From Phialophora verrucosa (taxonomy: Eukaryota > Ascomycota > Eurotiomycetes > Chaetothyriales > Herpotrichiellaceae): a stretch of DNA of 64,000 nt. Position 1 is the stretch's first letter. Each line of letters starts with the position of its first letter. The notes under the pieces are model-generated. The model did no database searches and was not told the DNA's origin. It saw only the letters and a list, made by a program, of their open reading frames with translations. The stretch spans positions 1,364,001-1,428,000 of the forward strand of contig MSED01000014.1 in NCBI GenBank assembly GCA_002099365.1, given 5' to 3'. The position numbers and the translations under genes are program-made. This document shows positions 20,397-31,303 of the stretch, piece after piece.

Positions 20397-22064
20397 ATGC
20401 AGCAACCAGAGCGGGACACCAATATGGAGAAAACACATACCACAAACGGACATCTTGATGGTGAATTGACGGGACACACCGCAGCTTCGTCTGTGTCACC
20501 CAGCAAAGGCGATGACAGACCGTACGGGTTGTCATCTCAGTGGCCGATTGCGCATGACCTCGCAGGGTCCAGCACGCCATGTCGACTCGAGGGTGAGATA
20601 GGTGATCTGGTCGCGTTTGGAGAGATTCCGAAGGAGATTGACGGCACCTTCTACCGGGTCATGTCTGACCCATTTGTCCCACCGCACCCGGGCAATGTGC
20701 CGATTGACGGCGACGGCAATATATCGGCGTTCCGATTCCATCAAGGCCGGTGTGACTTTAAGATGCGATATATCGAGACCGAACGGTACAAACTCGAAAG
20801 GAAGGCCAACAGGGCCCTCTTTGGCCTGTACCGGAATCCCTTCACCCATCACCCGTGCGTCCGGGCCGCGGTGGATTCCACGGCCAACACCAACCTGGTC
20901 CACTGGGCAGACCGGCTCCTTGCCCTCAAGGAGGTCGCGTTGCCGTACGAGGTGGACCCTGACACGCTGGAGACGCTGGGATATGATCCGTTCAAGGGCC
21001 AGGTGCGCTCCAAGACGTTCACCGCGCACCCCAAGGTGGACCCGCGGACGAACGAGCTGGTGGTATATGGCTATGAAGCCAAAGGCCTCGGGACCAAAGA
21101 CATCGTCACGTACGCGTTGGATCGGGCGGGAAAGAAGACGAGGGAACTGTGGGTGGAGGCCCCCTGGTGTGCGTTCATCCACGACTGCGCCATCACTCCC
21201 AACTGGCTCGTGCTCTTCCTCTGGCCGTTCGAGGCCAATGTAGCGCGGATGAAGGAAGGCAAGCAACACTGGGCTTGGGACTACAACCTTCCCGCGACGT
21301 TCATCGTAGTCCCGAGATACGACGGCAGTGGCATCTCGTTCGGGTGGAAGCCAGACGAGTACCGCACGTACAAGTGGAAGAACTGCATGCCCATCCACAC
21401 GGCGGGCGCGTGGGAGACGCCGGACGGCAAGGTCTACGTCGAAAGCTCTCGCGTCCACGACAACGCCTTCCCGTTCTTCCCTCCCGACGACGGACGCATG
21501 CCCAACCCGGAGACCAAGGCCGACTTTGTCCGCTGGGAATTCGACCTGTCGCAGCCCGACGGCGCCACCGTACCTGACCCACTTGTCGTGCTGGATGTGC
21601 CGTCCGAGTTCCCTCGCATCGACGAGCGACTGATGACCCAGCCATACACGGTGGTGTTCCTCAACGTCTTCATCCCCGACAACATGGACGGATCCAAGAA
21701 CATCTTCCACGGGCTCAACGGGCTGGCCATGCACAACAACAAGACCGGTCAGACCCGGTACTTCCATGCGGGTGAGGACTCGTTGTGCCAGGAGCCCATC
21801 TTCATCCCGCGCTCGCCGACTGCCCCCGAAGCCGACGGTTGGGTCATGTGTCTAGTGGAGCGGAGGGCCGCCAGCCGGTGCGAGGTGGTGATCCTAGACA
21901 CGACCGCCTTCGAGACGCCCGTGGCCGTGGTGAGGCTGCCTTTCCACGTCAAGGCCCAGACCCACGGTAATTGGGTCGACGGCGCCGCCGCCAGAAGCAG
22001 CCTGGTCCGGCAGATCGGTCCGGTCCAGGTCAGCGGCCTCGGCGCTCTGGAGCCGATGATTTGA
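20397..22064 (+). CDS. Carotenoid-oxygenase-family dioxygenase (CCD/stilbene-cleaving type)
   Basis: Single exon, 555 residues from the ATG at 20397 (a second ATG at 20424 is also possible). It has the four iron-ligand histidines of the RPE65/CCD seven-bladed propeller: H211 in FTAHPKVD, H262 in AFIHDCAIT, H334 in MPIHTAGAWE and H523 in AQTHGNWVD. The start PCRLEGEIGDLVAFGEIPKEIDGTFYRV is the usual N-terminal blade. The family splits alkene bonds with O2, either in carotenoids or in stilbenoids/phenylpropanoids. The overall pattern recalls fungal lignostilbene/resveratrol-cleaving enzymes, but the substrate cannot be decided here. No signal peptide. It is noticeably GC-rich and intronless, next to the dead regulator and the P450. 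Confidence 0.92.
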   Translation: MQQPERDTNMEKTHTTNGHLDGELTGHTAASSVSPSKGDDRPYGLSSQWPIAHDLAGSSTPCRLEGEIGDLVAFGEIPKEIDGTFYRVMSDPFVPPHPGNVPIDGDGNISAFRFHQGRCDFKMRYIETERYKLERKANRALFGLYRNPFTHHPCVRAAVDSTANTNLVHWADRLLALKEVALPYEVDPDTLETLGYDPFKGQVRSKTFTAHPKVDPRTNELVVYGYEAKGLGTKDIVTYALDRAGKKTRELWVEAPWCAFIHDCAITPNWLVLFLWPFEANVARMKEGKQHWAWDYNLPATFIVVPRYDGSGISFGWKPDEYRTYKWKNCMPIHTAGAWETPDGKVYVESSRVHDNAFPFFPPDDGRMPNPETKADFVRWEFDLSQPDGATVPDPLVVLDVPSEFPRIDERLMTQPYTVVFLNVFIPDNMDGSKNIFHGLNGLAMHNNKTGQTRYFHAGEDSLCQEPIFIPRSPTAPEADGWVMCLVERRAASRCEVVILDTTAFETPVAVVRLPFHVKAQTHGNWVDGAAARSSLVRQIGPVQVSGLGALEPMI

Positions 22065-23420
22065 CATCTATGTCGGGCGTAACTACGTCTCTGGGCCAGC
22101 TCTGACCCTACGGCATGGCCTGCTTTCCTAGAGGACGGTGAGCTGGGCGTGACTTTATCAAGTAGTTACATACCTTCTCATACCGTATCCCATGCGCACC
22201 GCAAAGCCGACAGCAGGTCTTCGCATCTCCTCAACCATGTCCTCGTTCCACAATGGATAGCAGCAACCAAATGTCTGTGCGTTCCCCGCTTATCTCAAGC
22301 GATAAAATCACCCAGCAATCTGTACCCAATTCCGGGCCTTTGGTCAATCAAGATATCTCACCGTGTCCATAATTATGTTCGGCATCTTTTCGCGCACGAA
22401 TTTCGGCACCTTCCTTTCACATTTTAGCATTGCTGTGTGGCCACGATAAATGCTAGCGCTTTCTCTTCCTGTGCATGATGTTTGATCCTCAAACACTGCC
22501 CCTTCTGATCCCAAAGACGATTCCCAGTTTGAAATAATGACGGTTCTGTCTTGGGTTGCTGCCCAACCCTTTCTCAATGTGACTAGTTGGGAAGGTTATC
22601 CGGCGGGGTTTATCGCGACCCCGCCAAGGGCGTTACAGGCGGACACGCGTTGTGGAACGCGCTTGCCTTGTTGGCAGAGGCCTTCGTATCTATCGTTGAA
22701 TTCATCATGTCTCCCAATCGAGTCATAGAGGACGCTGTCAGGCCTTCACCTACCCGTTCACTCACACAGACGATCATGAATGATACCTGCAATCGAAACT
22801 GATAGTTCTATAAAGGCAGCTGTGCCCAAACGTGCGGTGAGGCTGAGCGCGGCTGCTACAACAATTGAGGCAACTTCATGTTGTTCTCTGCCCGTCCTAC
22901 TTCGTCTGCGCACTCGGTGCTACGCTAAAGGTCAAGCCCTATGTTGACACGTATCATCATCCATGAGGGTTCTGCATATCTGACACGAGGTGCTGCGATG
23001 TATGTTGCACAGCGGACATCCCGATCCTGAAGTTTCGTGAAGCACTTCAGCATGCCCCCCTCAGCAAACGATAGGAGACTCGCATTGCGGTGCTAGTGGG
23101 TATACTCCCAAGCATCGGTAAGTTGCTTCTACCATGATAAGCGGTGAGGTGAACGAATTGCTCTTACCCGTTGGACATGTGCAGCCGTGGTAAGACACCA
23201 ATACCTGGGGTATGCCGACCGCGCTCTGTCCGCTTTCCGCATTTGATCTCTTAAAGCTACGGATTAAAATGTAAACAGGGCGGGATGAATCTGCCTCGCA
23301 CTGGTCCTAACCCGCAGAGCGTCAGGGCCTCCTTATTACAAGGGCTAGTCCTACATAAAGCCAGAAGAGTAAGATTCTTCTTGGATGATAGGGTACCCCC
23401 GAGATACTAACAAAACACTC
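22065..23420. other. Intergenic, no gene supported
   Basis: About 1.36 kb. A TATAAAG at about 22810 is followed by short Cys-containing peptides with in-frame stops (around 22820-22900). I could not build a gene, so this may be decayed sequence. Confidence 0.4.
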
Positions 23421-24777
23421 TCAAAGGTCTAGAACCCTGACCGGAAAGCTAAACATACAACTTGGTAGCGCGTCAGTATTGTCCATGCTTAGGAAAGATT
23501 CAAAGTCAACGGTTCCTCCGCCGACCCCACCCGCACAACCCTGTGCGTTTTCAACCATGGCTCGAATATTCATCCCGGCTCTCTGCAGAGCGAAGATGTC
23601 AGTCCCTCGCCTCGCTCCTTCGATGACATTACCGTCGCTGTTGATGGCGCCAGTCCGGAACAAGGCGCAACCTCCATTGACTGCGAAGCCGTTATTAGCC
23701 TCGCACTGCGCAACGGGGTGACTGGCAGGCGGGGTGGTGTCTATTGTCACGTCGTAACCCATGACCGTCAAGACAGAACTGACAATCCAATTTTGCAGCT
23801 GTACCTGCATCTGGGAGGCCAAGTCCTCGCGACTTGGGACATCGTCGAGGAAAATACCACTGCCTGCATTCTGAAACGCAAAAGTACCCCTGGCGGCATC
23901 CGCAGCAACCCTCTGCGGGTCCTGGTTGGCACCGAATGCCTGGTTCAGGATCTTCAGCAAGCGATTCTGTGTTCCCGTCACCACGTACTCAAGTTGCTGG
24001 GTCAGTTGGTCTTCGGTGATGGCGATCTGGGCTTCGATGGCCTGATTCTCAGCAACGATGGAGGCGATGTCGCCGCTGTCATCCCTAAGATCGGACTGGA
24101 TAGCTTGAATGATGATGCGAATCTTCTTCATAAAGGTAGCCGCAGCCTTTATCTGGCCACCGATGGGGAGAATGTCCGTCGCCAAGTTTGCGATGAGGTT
24201 GAAGACCGCCGGGGCAATAGGTTGCCTTTCCGGTGCCAGCGCGTTGGTCATGGTGCTGATGAAATTCGAGCTGCAAATCATGTCTGCGGCATCCCGGATG
24301 GCTCCGTGGTGGTCGGTTATGCCATCGTGCAAGTTGATATAGTTCTACACGACAAACCCCGCCTTGGGATCGATGAAGTTGGCGCAGAATGTGTTCTCGA
24401 GGAAGTCAAAAGGCGCAGTCTGTTCCCACGGCTGGGTTAGGCAACGTTGGGACCCCACAGAGGAACCCTCCGATGACAGAGCAGTCGAAAGCTGCGAAGG
24501 GGTTCTGGGGCGGCGTATTCTGCTCAACGAAGAAACGTGGGAAGTTGTCGGCCGTGCCAAAATTGCTGATGAAGCTAGCTAGGTATCCATCGATGTCGAA
24601 TTGCTGCCAATTTGGGGTGGTCAAGCTGGCGGCTCCGCAGGCCGATACTGAATTTGGCGTTGCGACGCACAGCGACTCTTGTCGGCGGAAGAGCCGAGAG
24701 GCAGATGTATCACTGTTAGCAGGATGGTCAGAGGCGAGCGTGGCGCCAGCCAACAGAGAGAGAACTGGTAGCAACAT
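23421..24777 (-). pseudogene. Secreted protein gene with a frameshift and an in-frame stop
   Basis: From ATG 24777 the frame encodes a signal peptide (MLLPVLSLLAGATLAS) and a short secreted Cys-containing domain, and ends at a TGA (24408-24406). Losing one base from the four-A run at 24408-24411 would continue it into DFLENTFCANFIDPKAGFVV. That frame meets TAG at 24347-24345, then runs on uninterrupted for about 300 codons through NYINLHDGITDHHGAIRDAADMICSS to a stop at 23421. The downstream part has amphipathic helices (QAIEAQIAITEDQLTQQLEYVV) and several Cys. The continuity on both sides suggests one secreted protein of about 450 residues with two lesions. An intron covering both lesions (acceptor TCGTGTAG) cannot be excluded but has no good donor. 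Function unknown. Confidence 0.6.
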
Positions 24778-25395
24778 TGGTAGAAATCTAGAGCTGTAGG
24801 TCGACAACGGCTTACAGCCTTGAGATGACAGAGAATAGAGTGCCCATGAGTCGGAATAGGAGATAAATAGTGATAATCTACTGAAAGCAGCCACGGTGAT
24901 ATTGTAGCTTGTCTCCTAGGCAAGCGAGAGGGTCGCAATACGGCCATCCGAGAGATTTGTGCTTCAGTCTTGCGGTATCTTACTGTCTTCCAAGACTTAT
25001 AGCTGGCCGGTTCGGACGGTTGCAGGAGGAAGCGCCCCCCAAATAGCCCAGATGCCCAGAACCAGTCAGTCAGTCATTGTGTCTGAAGTCACGACAACTG
25101 AACCCCCAAAAAAGCAAAATGGGACAGCGAAATGTGGGTTGACGGCGCAGTGGAGGCTGGACCTGACCTGTTCAGAGAGAAGAAATACTGGGTAAACCTC
25201 CGCCCATCTCTTTCCACGTTTCGACTCATAGAAAGACTCAATTCAGCCTCATCCAGGATCCCCTCTTCTTTATCCTCGCATTCAGGAATCAGAGTACTTC
25301 ACGTATTTCATGTTTTGGATAACACCGTCCCCTAGCTCAAAAGGAGTGGAACGATCCGAAGAATCTACAAAGTAATCATTTGCCATTACCCAGTC
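24778..25395. other. Divergent intergenic region, no gene supported
   Basis: Upstream of the broken secreted-protein gene and of the four-helix membrane protein gene. No distinct element seen. Confidence 0.45.
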
Positions 25396-26198
25396 ATGGA
25401 ATCGCTTCTTAACGAACGCTCGTCGGATCAAAAGCACAGCCGCAATACCCACAAGCGCAAAGCACAGGGAATCCCTCATTCCTTTCGAATCGCCGTGAAG
25501 GTTGATCTCGCTGGTCGTCGGTGCTTCGATTGTTGGTGTCCTTGCTCATGCTACAGCCTTATGGTTTTCGACTCGCTATACCATCCAGCAGCAGCCTGAC
25601 GGCCGTCATGAGCGAGCCTGGCCTTCAGGGATGGAGTTGTGGCCGACGTGGATCATGTTGGGGGCAGCCGTCATCGCGATCGTGGTCCAGATTCTTGCGC
25701 TGTTGACTCTTGTCGGTCAGGTAGGTGTTTGACCTCTGTTCGCAATGTGGCAAACCCCGGGCTTCCTAACCTCGATCGGTAGGTGCGTCGACTTCGCGAC
25801 TCCAATCTGCACACCTGGACGGTCTTCTTCACATCTGTGCTAGGGATCGCAGCATGGTTGGCTGCATTGACCTATTTCAAACTCCAGGCCCGTCAGGGGC
25901 AGAAGGATTGGGATCTATGGTCTTGGTCATGCTCGCACAAATCGCTCGTGAATGGAAAATTGTCCTTCGAGACCATGTGCATGGAATTGGTACGTCTGAA
26001 ACTTGAGTCTTCGGAACAGATCTGGGGAGTCCGAATGCGACATATGGCTGACTTGACTGTCATCAGCACTATACCTTCTATGCTTCGATAATTGTCAACT
26101 TCTTGGAGATCGCAAGCCTGGCTATTTTTGGCTTGTTGTTATATAAGTCTCACAGGAATGGCTCACGATATTCCAAGGTCACGGTAGTGAAGCTGTGA
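25396..26198 (+). CDS. Four-helix membrane protein (MARVEL-like topology), possible frameshift
   Basis: Exon ends are clear downstream: intron 25721-25782 (GTAGGT...GGTAG) and intron 25990-26066 (GTACGT...CATCAG), with last exon 26067-26198. Helices: SLVVGASIVGVLAHATALWF, WIMLGAAVIAIVVQILALL, WTVFFTSVLGIAAWLAAL and FYASIIVNFLEIASLAIFGLLLY, with a basic C-tail, matching a MARVEL-like four-pass layout. The N-terminus is uncertain. An ATG at 25396 gives a basic cytosolic leader ending RIAVKVDL, but it is one frame away from the first helix, and the helix frame has a TGA at 25496-25498. Either one base too many lies at about 25500-25513, or an upstream exon uses the poor acceptor GTGAAG. About 220 residues if joined. 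Role unknown. Confidence 0.5.
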
Positions 26199-26834
26199 TC
26201 TTCGAAGATGTTTGTGTATGTGTCGGTCATGGCAGATATGCTTTGGCATACAACGTGGAGTAGAGCGTGGAGAAGATGGAGCTTAGAAGTAGTGTTTTAA
26301 TCCCACTGTATGTCGCCTCGCAGAAGCTTCGGTCGAGACAGTTCGAGTTCCACCCTTCAATAGTCTGCAAAGCCACAAATATAAGGTAATGTCTACCTAC
26401 CTTGGAAGAGATCAACAGCAGAGTAAATACACGCAATGGTCGCGGCTGGCAGTCACATTTTCCCAACTACTTTGGCGAATACCACATTCCGCACCGGTAT
26501 GAACGACAGTGTCCGGCACCAGATGATAAGCACATCTTCGAATCAATACAAGCTATGCCGTGGAAAATGATACAGCCTCTTATGTATCTCCAGTTCTGAT
26601 GACAATGTGCTGTCCTCTCCTGTCCGCGTTGCATGTCCTGCTGTCTTCGATACTAAAGACCATTCCTCGTGGTTGTATACTGTATTGTTTCACATCCTGA
26701 AGACAATCTTGGATGAATGGCATTTCTACATCTTACAAGACCCTCAGGATTCAACTCTCTTCCTCAACTTTTCGCTGTTCCCTGTCTCCAGTTCCTCTTT
26801 CCTATCTGATAACGGAAAGTCTCCGACGCCATGC
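26199..26834. other. Intergenic, no gene supported
   Basis: Between two genes that converge. Nothing recognisable. Confidence 0.45.
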
Positions 26835-27395
26835 TCACCGCGTACAATAATCCTCGTCCTCCGTCCTTACGGCGTCAAAGTCCAACATCAACTTCGTCTC
26901 ATCCTCCACGCCCTGCCCGCCCACAATCCACACCACCCACGGCATGACCGCGTACGCCAGCAACGCAACGCCGGACACCGACCCGGCCACCGCATCCCTC
27001 TGTAAAACGTACAGCTTCAGTGCATCCCACACCCAATTATCATACAGCAAGGCCATGACGCCCACTTCGACGGCCACCAACCACAGCAGGCCAAGTAGTC
27101 CGATCGTGAGGGGCATGGTTGACGCGGGCCACCTCCACCATCTCCGCTGCTTCTGCTGCGGCTGCTTCGGCGGTTTGGTGTCGCCATCGCCGCCACCGCC
27201 AAGTTCGAGGTTCCACACCGCGATCTGCGCGGCTTGCCAGATGATGAACACCATGAGTGGCATTTCGAGGAGTTCGGCGTACCGTGCCCCGAGTAATGGT
27301 TGGAGGTACGGAAGGCGGATGGAGTCGAGGATCAGACCGGCCAGGAAGACGAGGGTGAAGTAGAGGATTGAGAGGGGGAGGAGTTGTTTTAGCAT
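26835..27395 (-). CDS. Predicted four-pass membrane protein, unknown function
   Basis: Single exon, 186 residues, ATG at 27395. Hydrophobic stretches: LLPLSILYFTLVFLAGLIL at the start, MPLMVFIIWQAAQIAVWNL, MPLTIGLLGLLWLVAVEVGVMALLY and VSGVALLAYAVMPWVVWIV. A cytosolic-looking Gly/Lys/Gln-rich loop (GGGGDGDTKPPKQPQQKQRRWWRW) splits the helices two and two. The C-tail is acidic. No family motif recognised. Confidence 0.55.
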   Translation of the reverse strand: MLKQLLPLSILYFTLVFLAGLILDSIRLPYLQPLLGARYAELLEMPLMVFIIWQAAQIAVWNLELGGGGDGDTKPPKQPQQKQRRWWRWPASTMPLTIGLLGLLWLVAVEVGVMALLYDNWVWDALKLYVLQRDAVAGSVSGVALLAYAVMPWVVWIVGGQGVEDETKLMLDFDAVRTEDEDYCTR

Positions 27396-28196
27396 TGCAG
27401 GGTTGATGTTTGGGACTTGATATTTGCGAAGTTGGTGAAAGTGTTGATTGTGATGGTTGGGTTGTTTGTCGTTGGGAAGAGAAAGGTGTTTGTTTGATTC
27501 GTAAAGTCGAGTCGTTTTAATTCAATTCAATTCGAGTCGAGTCGATTGATTGGTTAGCTGTGTGTATTCGCATTTACTTACGTTGTTCACGAGACGCGAG
27601 CAAGAGGGGAGGGAGGGGTTGGGCTATAGAAATAGCACACCGGGTTCCGAGGCACAGGCATTTTCGCCCACATCACGCATTATAATCACAAGGCCTTTCT
27701 TCCTTGGCGAGGTCGATATCATGAGAAGGTTTGAACTTTGCGAGGCCTCGGAGGTGGGGGGTCTGGGCGCGGCGAACGCGAGGGAACGAGCTGGTGGAAA
27801 GTCTGGCATGTGGTTATCACACCACGGTTTGGGACGAGCAATGGGGGAGTTGGGTGAACTCATTAGCTTGCCACTTAGTGGCTCCTCACTGTCTGATTGA
27901 CCAGAGGATCAATATTGGCTGCAATAGCATGGGTTTAGATGGCATGAGGACTGCTCTGCGTGTGGTGGTCTTTGTGGCATACAGAGATGTAGAAATTGTG
28001 GATGAGGTGGTTGTGAGGATACGGAGAATAAAGCGAGTACGGTACAGGCCGGGTCGGGCTTCGTCCAGCCTTGCCAAGAACGCGGAATCTCTCGGTGCAG
28101 CCTTGTCGCATTCACCCATCACACCACAATTGAGGCACTTCGGTGTACACTACTTGCCAATCGTGAGCAACCTCGGCGACACTCTAAGACGCGCTC
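27396..28196. other. Intergenic, no gene supported
   Basis: Upstream of the 4-pass protein. Contains overlapping TTCAATTC/GAGTCGAGTCGA repeats near 27505-27545. No gene seen. Confidence 0.45.
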
Positions 28197-28660
28197 TCAG
28201 ACCTCCATTCTTTTGAGAAATGCTTCCATCGCGGCTGCAGCTGCGACCACGGCGTAACTCTGCCATTCTTTATTCTTGTGGATGTCGGCGTAGTCGCACA
28301 CCGCCTTGATGACCAGGCGGGGGAAGCAGTCCCAAATGCCAGCGCCCTCCGTATGGCCTGTTGACTGAAACTACGGGCTGCCCGTCAATGTCACCCGGCG
28401 GTTCTTGCAGAAGGTGTATTATGTCATCGGCGCTCCAGCGTCTTGACAACCAACCGGAATCGTGGAACTCCCAAACTGATCTGGCAACAATGTACGGAAC
28501 GATCGCCTTCATTATGTTCGACAGATGCCCGATCTGTAAAGCTGCCGAGAGTGATAGTGACGGAGAGGCGAGCAAATGTGTTCCCAGTGGCAGCCTGTTC
28601 AGAAGAAGCTGTACTCGGTCCTGATGTATTCTCAGGCATATCTGAGAACCCGACGCCCAC
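28197..28660 (-). pseudogene. Remnant of a nucleoside-phosphorylase-domain protein (C-terminal end)
   Basis: The last part of the minus strand reads EGAGIWDCFPRLVIKAVCDYADIHKNKEWQSYAVVAAAAAMEAFLKR, then TGA at 28199-28197. This is the end of a PNP/UDP phosphorylase domain (canonical FEMEAAGxxxxFPxLVIRGICDYADSHKNKxWQxYAAATAAA) as found at the front of fungal NACHT/STAND proteins. Just upstream, in another frame, is a protein-like piece (SADDIIHLLQEPPGDIDGQPVVSVN) with no start. The two parts need a frameshift to join and the bulk of the domain is missing, so I read it as a broken remnant. Confidence 0.55.
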
Positions 28661-29824
28661 TCACCCTGGTGGACATGGCTGAGATTGCTGTGACAAGCTC
28701 TTCAGGGCTGGCATCGTAATGGGGCTTTTGGACCTGCTGGAGGTGTGGTTGGTCCAATCGAACTATGAAGATAATTCAAAAGCAGCGTCGCCGATGCTAC
28801 GCTTTGAATCTGGCCCGGCTGGGCCGCCTCCGCCTTCGAAGGATGACGGGCGACCTTCTAGCTCTCGAACTGCGCAGCCTCTTTGTAGATATATTGACAA
28901 GGATCCCTCTCGCTGCTTCGCCAGCTCCCATTGTTCTAGGTTTCCTGACGCTACACCCTGTTCTCTTGCAGGTTCTACTTGACAGCCCAATGACTTTTCC
29001 ACTCTACAAAGAGGAAAAGCACCATGGTGAGCCACACTATCAACGACAAGGAGATCACAATTCGCGGGAGGCAGGCCAGAATCTCACTCTATGAAGCCGC
29101 TTACTATGCTATGACTGAGTCGTTGACAATTTGATTGATCCTAGTCAAGACTCCTTTAACCTAATTTTTCAAAACCATGCCCTACGGGGTCTCCAAGCAG
29201 GTAATACGTAAGTCTGTCCTTCAAAATTCAAGGCGCCAAGATTATCTCGCAGCGTCATTCCCGAAACGTTTCAATATTATGCTTTTATTGATTGAACGGT
29301 TCATGACTGGTGGTCCAGACTGACACTTCATACATTGGCAGGGTCGGCATATTTCGTGAATGCAGTATGTAATCCCCTCCTGAACCGAGCGGATACATGA
29401 AACCCCGCCTAATCAGTGAGATAGGAGATAGTGGATAATGAACAATCAAGATGTCATTGCTCTCTGGGTGCAAATGACACGTAGTTTGTGTACTGCAAGA
29501 GCGAATTTTATGACAAGCTTAGTGCTCCTCAAGGACATCAATGATCCTTTGTGGCGTGCCAGAATCGAGATGCCGATCGTTACACCGGGCCCGCATTCAA
29601 GGATCAGAAACCCGGTCCAGCCGCCCGCCCCGGCGTAGCCGCCTGGATACCTTCACGGTGGAGAGACCATCGCCCTTCTCGATCATGAGATCGAACCCAA
29701 AATTGCAACCAGACCTTACGTCACAGAGGGCTGGTAGCTTATTCGAATCCTTGAAATTGGATAGCAGCCTCATGATGTGAGTATTGGGCGGTTGCGCGGT
29801 CTCGCACTAAGACTCCTATCAATC
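28661..29824. other. Intergenic, no gene supported
   Basis: About 1.2 kb before the enolase-like gene. Frames here have no recognisable domains. It may include decayed sequence continuing from the phosphorylase remnant. Confidence 0.4.
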
Positions 29825-31220
29825 ATGCCAACCACTTTGACCGCGGTAAAGGCATCTCAGCGTTTAGACTCGCGCGGCAAGCCCACCGTGCAAGTCGAAG
29901 TGGAAACCAAAGATGGCAGATTCCGCGCGATTGTGCCGTCGGGTGCATCCAAGGGCGACTATGAAGCAATTGAGATACGGGACGGGGGCGAGGCATACGG
30001 AGGCAATGGAGTTCAGCAGGCAGTACGGAATGTGCAAGAAATAATTGGGCCTGCGCTCTTGGGCAGGCAGTTTGACCTGGAACAGGGATTGAAAGAGATC
30101 GACTATTTCGTGATCAGGTTAGACGGCACTCCGGACAAAAGCGACCTGGGTGCAAACGCCATTCTTGGTGTCAGTATGGCTTGTGCTCGTGCATGCGCAG
30201 CTGCGAAGGTGAGCCACTGGCATCCTAACCCAGGTTTGAGTCAAGTGTTGACGACCGACGGGCCAGAGAATCTCATTGTACGAGTTTCTCGCGAGTGAGC
30301 TTCGATCACGCCGGCCGGAATATGTTATGCCGGTGCCTTTCTTCAATGTGCTCAATGGAGGTGCTCACTCGGGCAACACGATGCCATTTCAGGAATTCAT
30401 GATTGCACCGACCGGGGCTGCTTCCATCACCCAGGCGATTCAATGGGCGGCCGAGGTGTATCAGGCGTTGAGAACAATCATCACCCAAAAATTTGGCAAA
30501 GCAGCCATTGGCATTGGTGACGAGGGGGGTTTTGCGCCGCCTATAACGCAACCTAGTGAAGCCTTGGATCTTATAACGGCCGCCATCAGCGCCGCAGGAT
30601 ATGAGGGACGGTTCAAGATAGGCATTGATCCAGCCTCGTCGGAATTCTTTCGACACGGCCACTACGATTTGGGCTACAAGTCCCATGATCCGAACAGACT
30701 CTCCAATTCAGAGCTGACAGATTTATACCGCGCTTTGGTCGACAAATATCCGATTGTTCTGTTGGAAGATCCCTTTGCACAAGACGACTGGGATTCATGG
30801 AAGGATTTTCACGCCGTTTCCAAACTCGCCAATGTCGAGTTAGTGGGCGACGATCTCCTGGCGACCAACATCGTACGGATAGAGATGGCCGCAAAGGACG
30901 ACGCATGTGACTCTCTGCTCTTGAAGCTGAACCAGATCGGAACAGTAAGCGAAGCTATTGCAGCGGCAGAACGGGCGTACGAGCTTGGCTGGTCAGTCTT
31001 TGTCTCCCACCGCTCTGGGGAGACCACGGACGACTTTATCGCTGATCTTGCTGTCGCAATTGGGTGCGGCCATTTGAAGTCCGGTGCGCCCTGTCGAGGC
31101 GAGCGAGTCGCTAAGTATAACCGGCTCATGGACATTGAGGAGGAATTAGAGGCAAGAAACATTGGCTTCCATTACGCGGGAGAATCGTTCAGACATACCC
31201 ATTCTCAGACGACAGGTTGA
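29825..31220 (+). CDS. Enolase paralogue (2-phosphoglycerate dehydratase)
   Basis: Two exons: 29825-30208 and 30267-31220; 445 residues (yeast enolase 437). The intron is phase 0 (GTGAGC...GGGCCAG) and joins CAAAK to RISLYEF. Catalytic and Mg-binding residues are kept: His of LNGGAHSGN, Glu of FQEFMIAPTGA, Glu of GIGDEGGFAPP, Asp of IGIDPASSEF, Glu of LEDPFAQDD, Asp of VGDDLLATN, Lys of LLKLNQIGT and His of VSHRSGE. The mobile loop is altered: PSGASKGDYEA instead of PSGASTGxHEA, and the late GAPARSER is GAPCRGER. It should interconvert 2-phosphoglycerate and PEP, or a related substrate. The divergence suggests a second copy rather than the housekeeping gene. Convergent, 83 bp apart, with a pyrophosphatase paralogue. 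Confidence 0.92.
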
Positions 31221-31303
31221 TGATTGCGATGCGGTACAGCCTGGTAGAACAGTCGCCTCCCTTGCCGGCCGTCGATCTGGTCAATTGATTCGATACGGAT
31301 GAG

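Noticed and set aside
20532..21767. 411-codon open frame on the minus strand
   Set aside because: Antisense shadow of the carotenoid-oxygenase gene; no motif and Val/Arg/Gly bias.
25282..25479. 65-codon minus-strand frame with one hydrophobic segment
   Set aside because: Overlaps the N-terminal leader of the four-pass membrane protein on the other strand; looks protein-like but has no further support.
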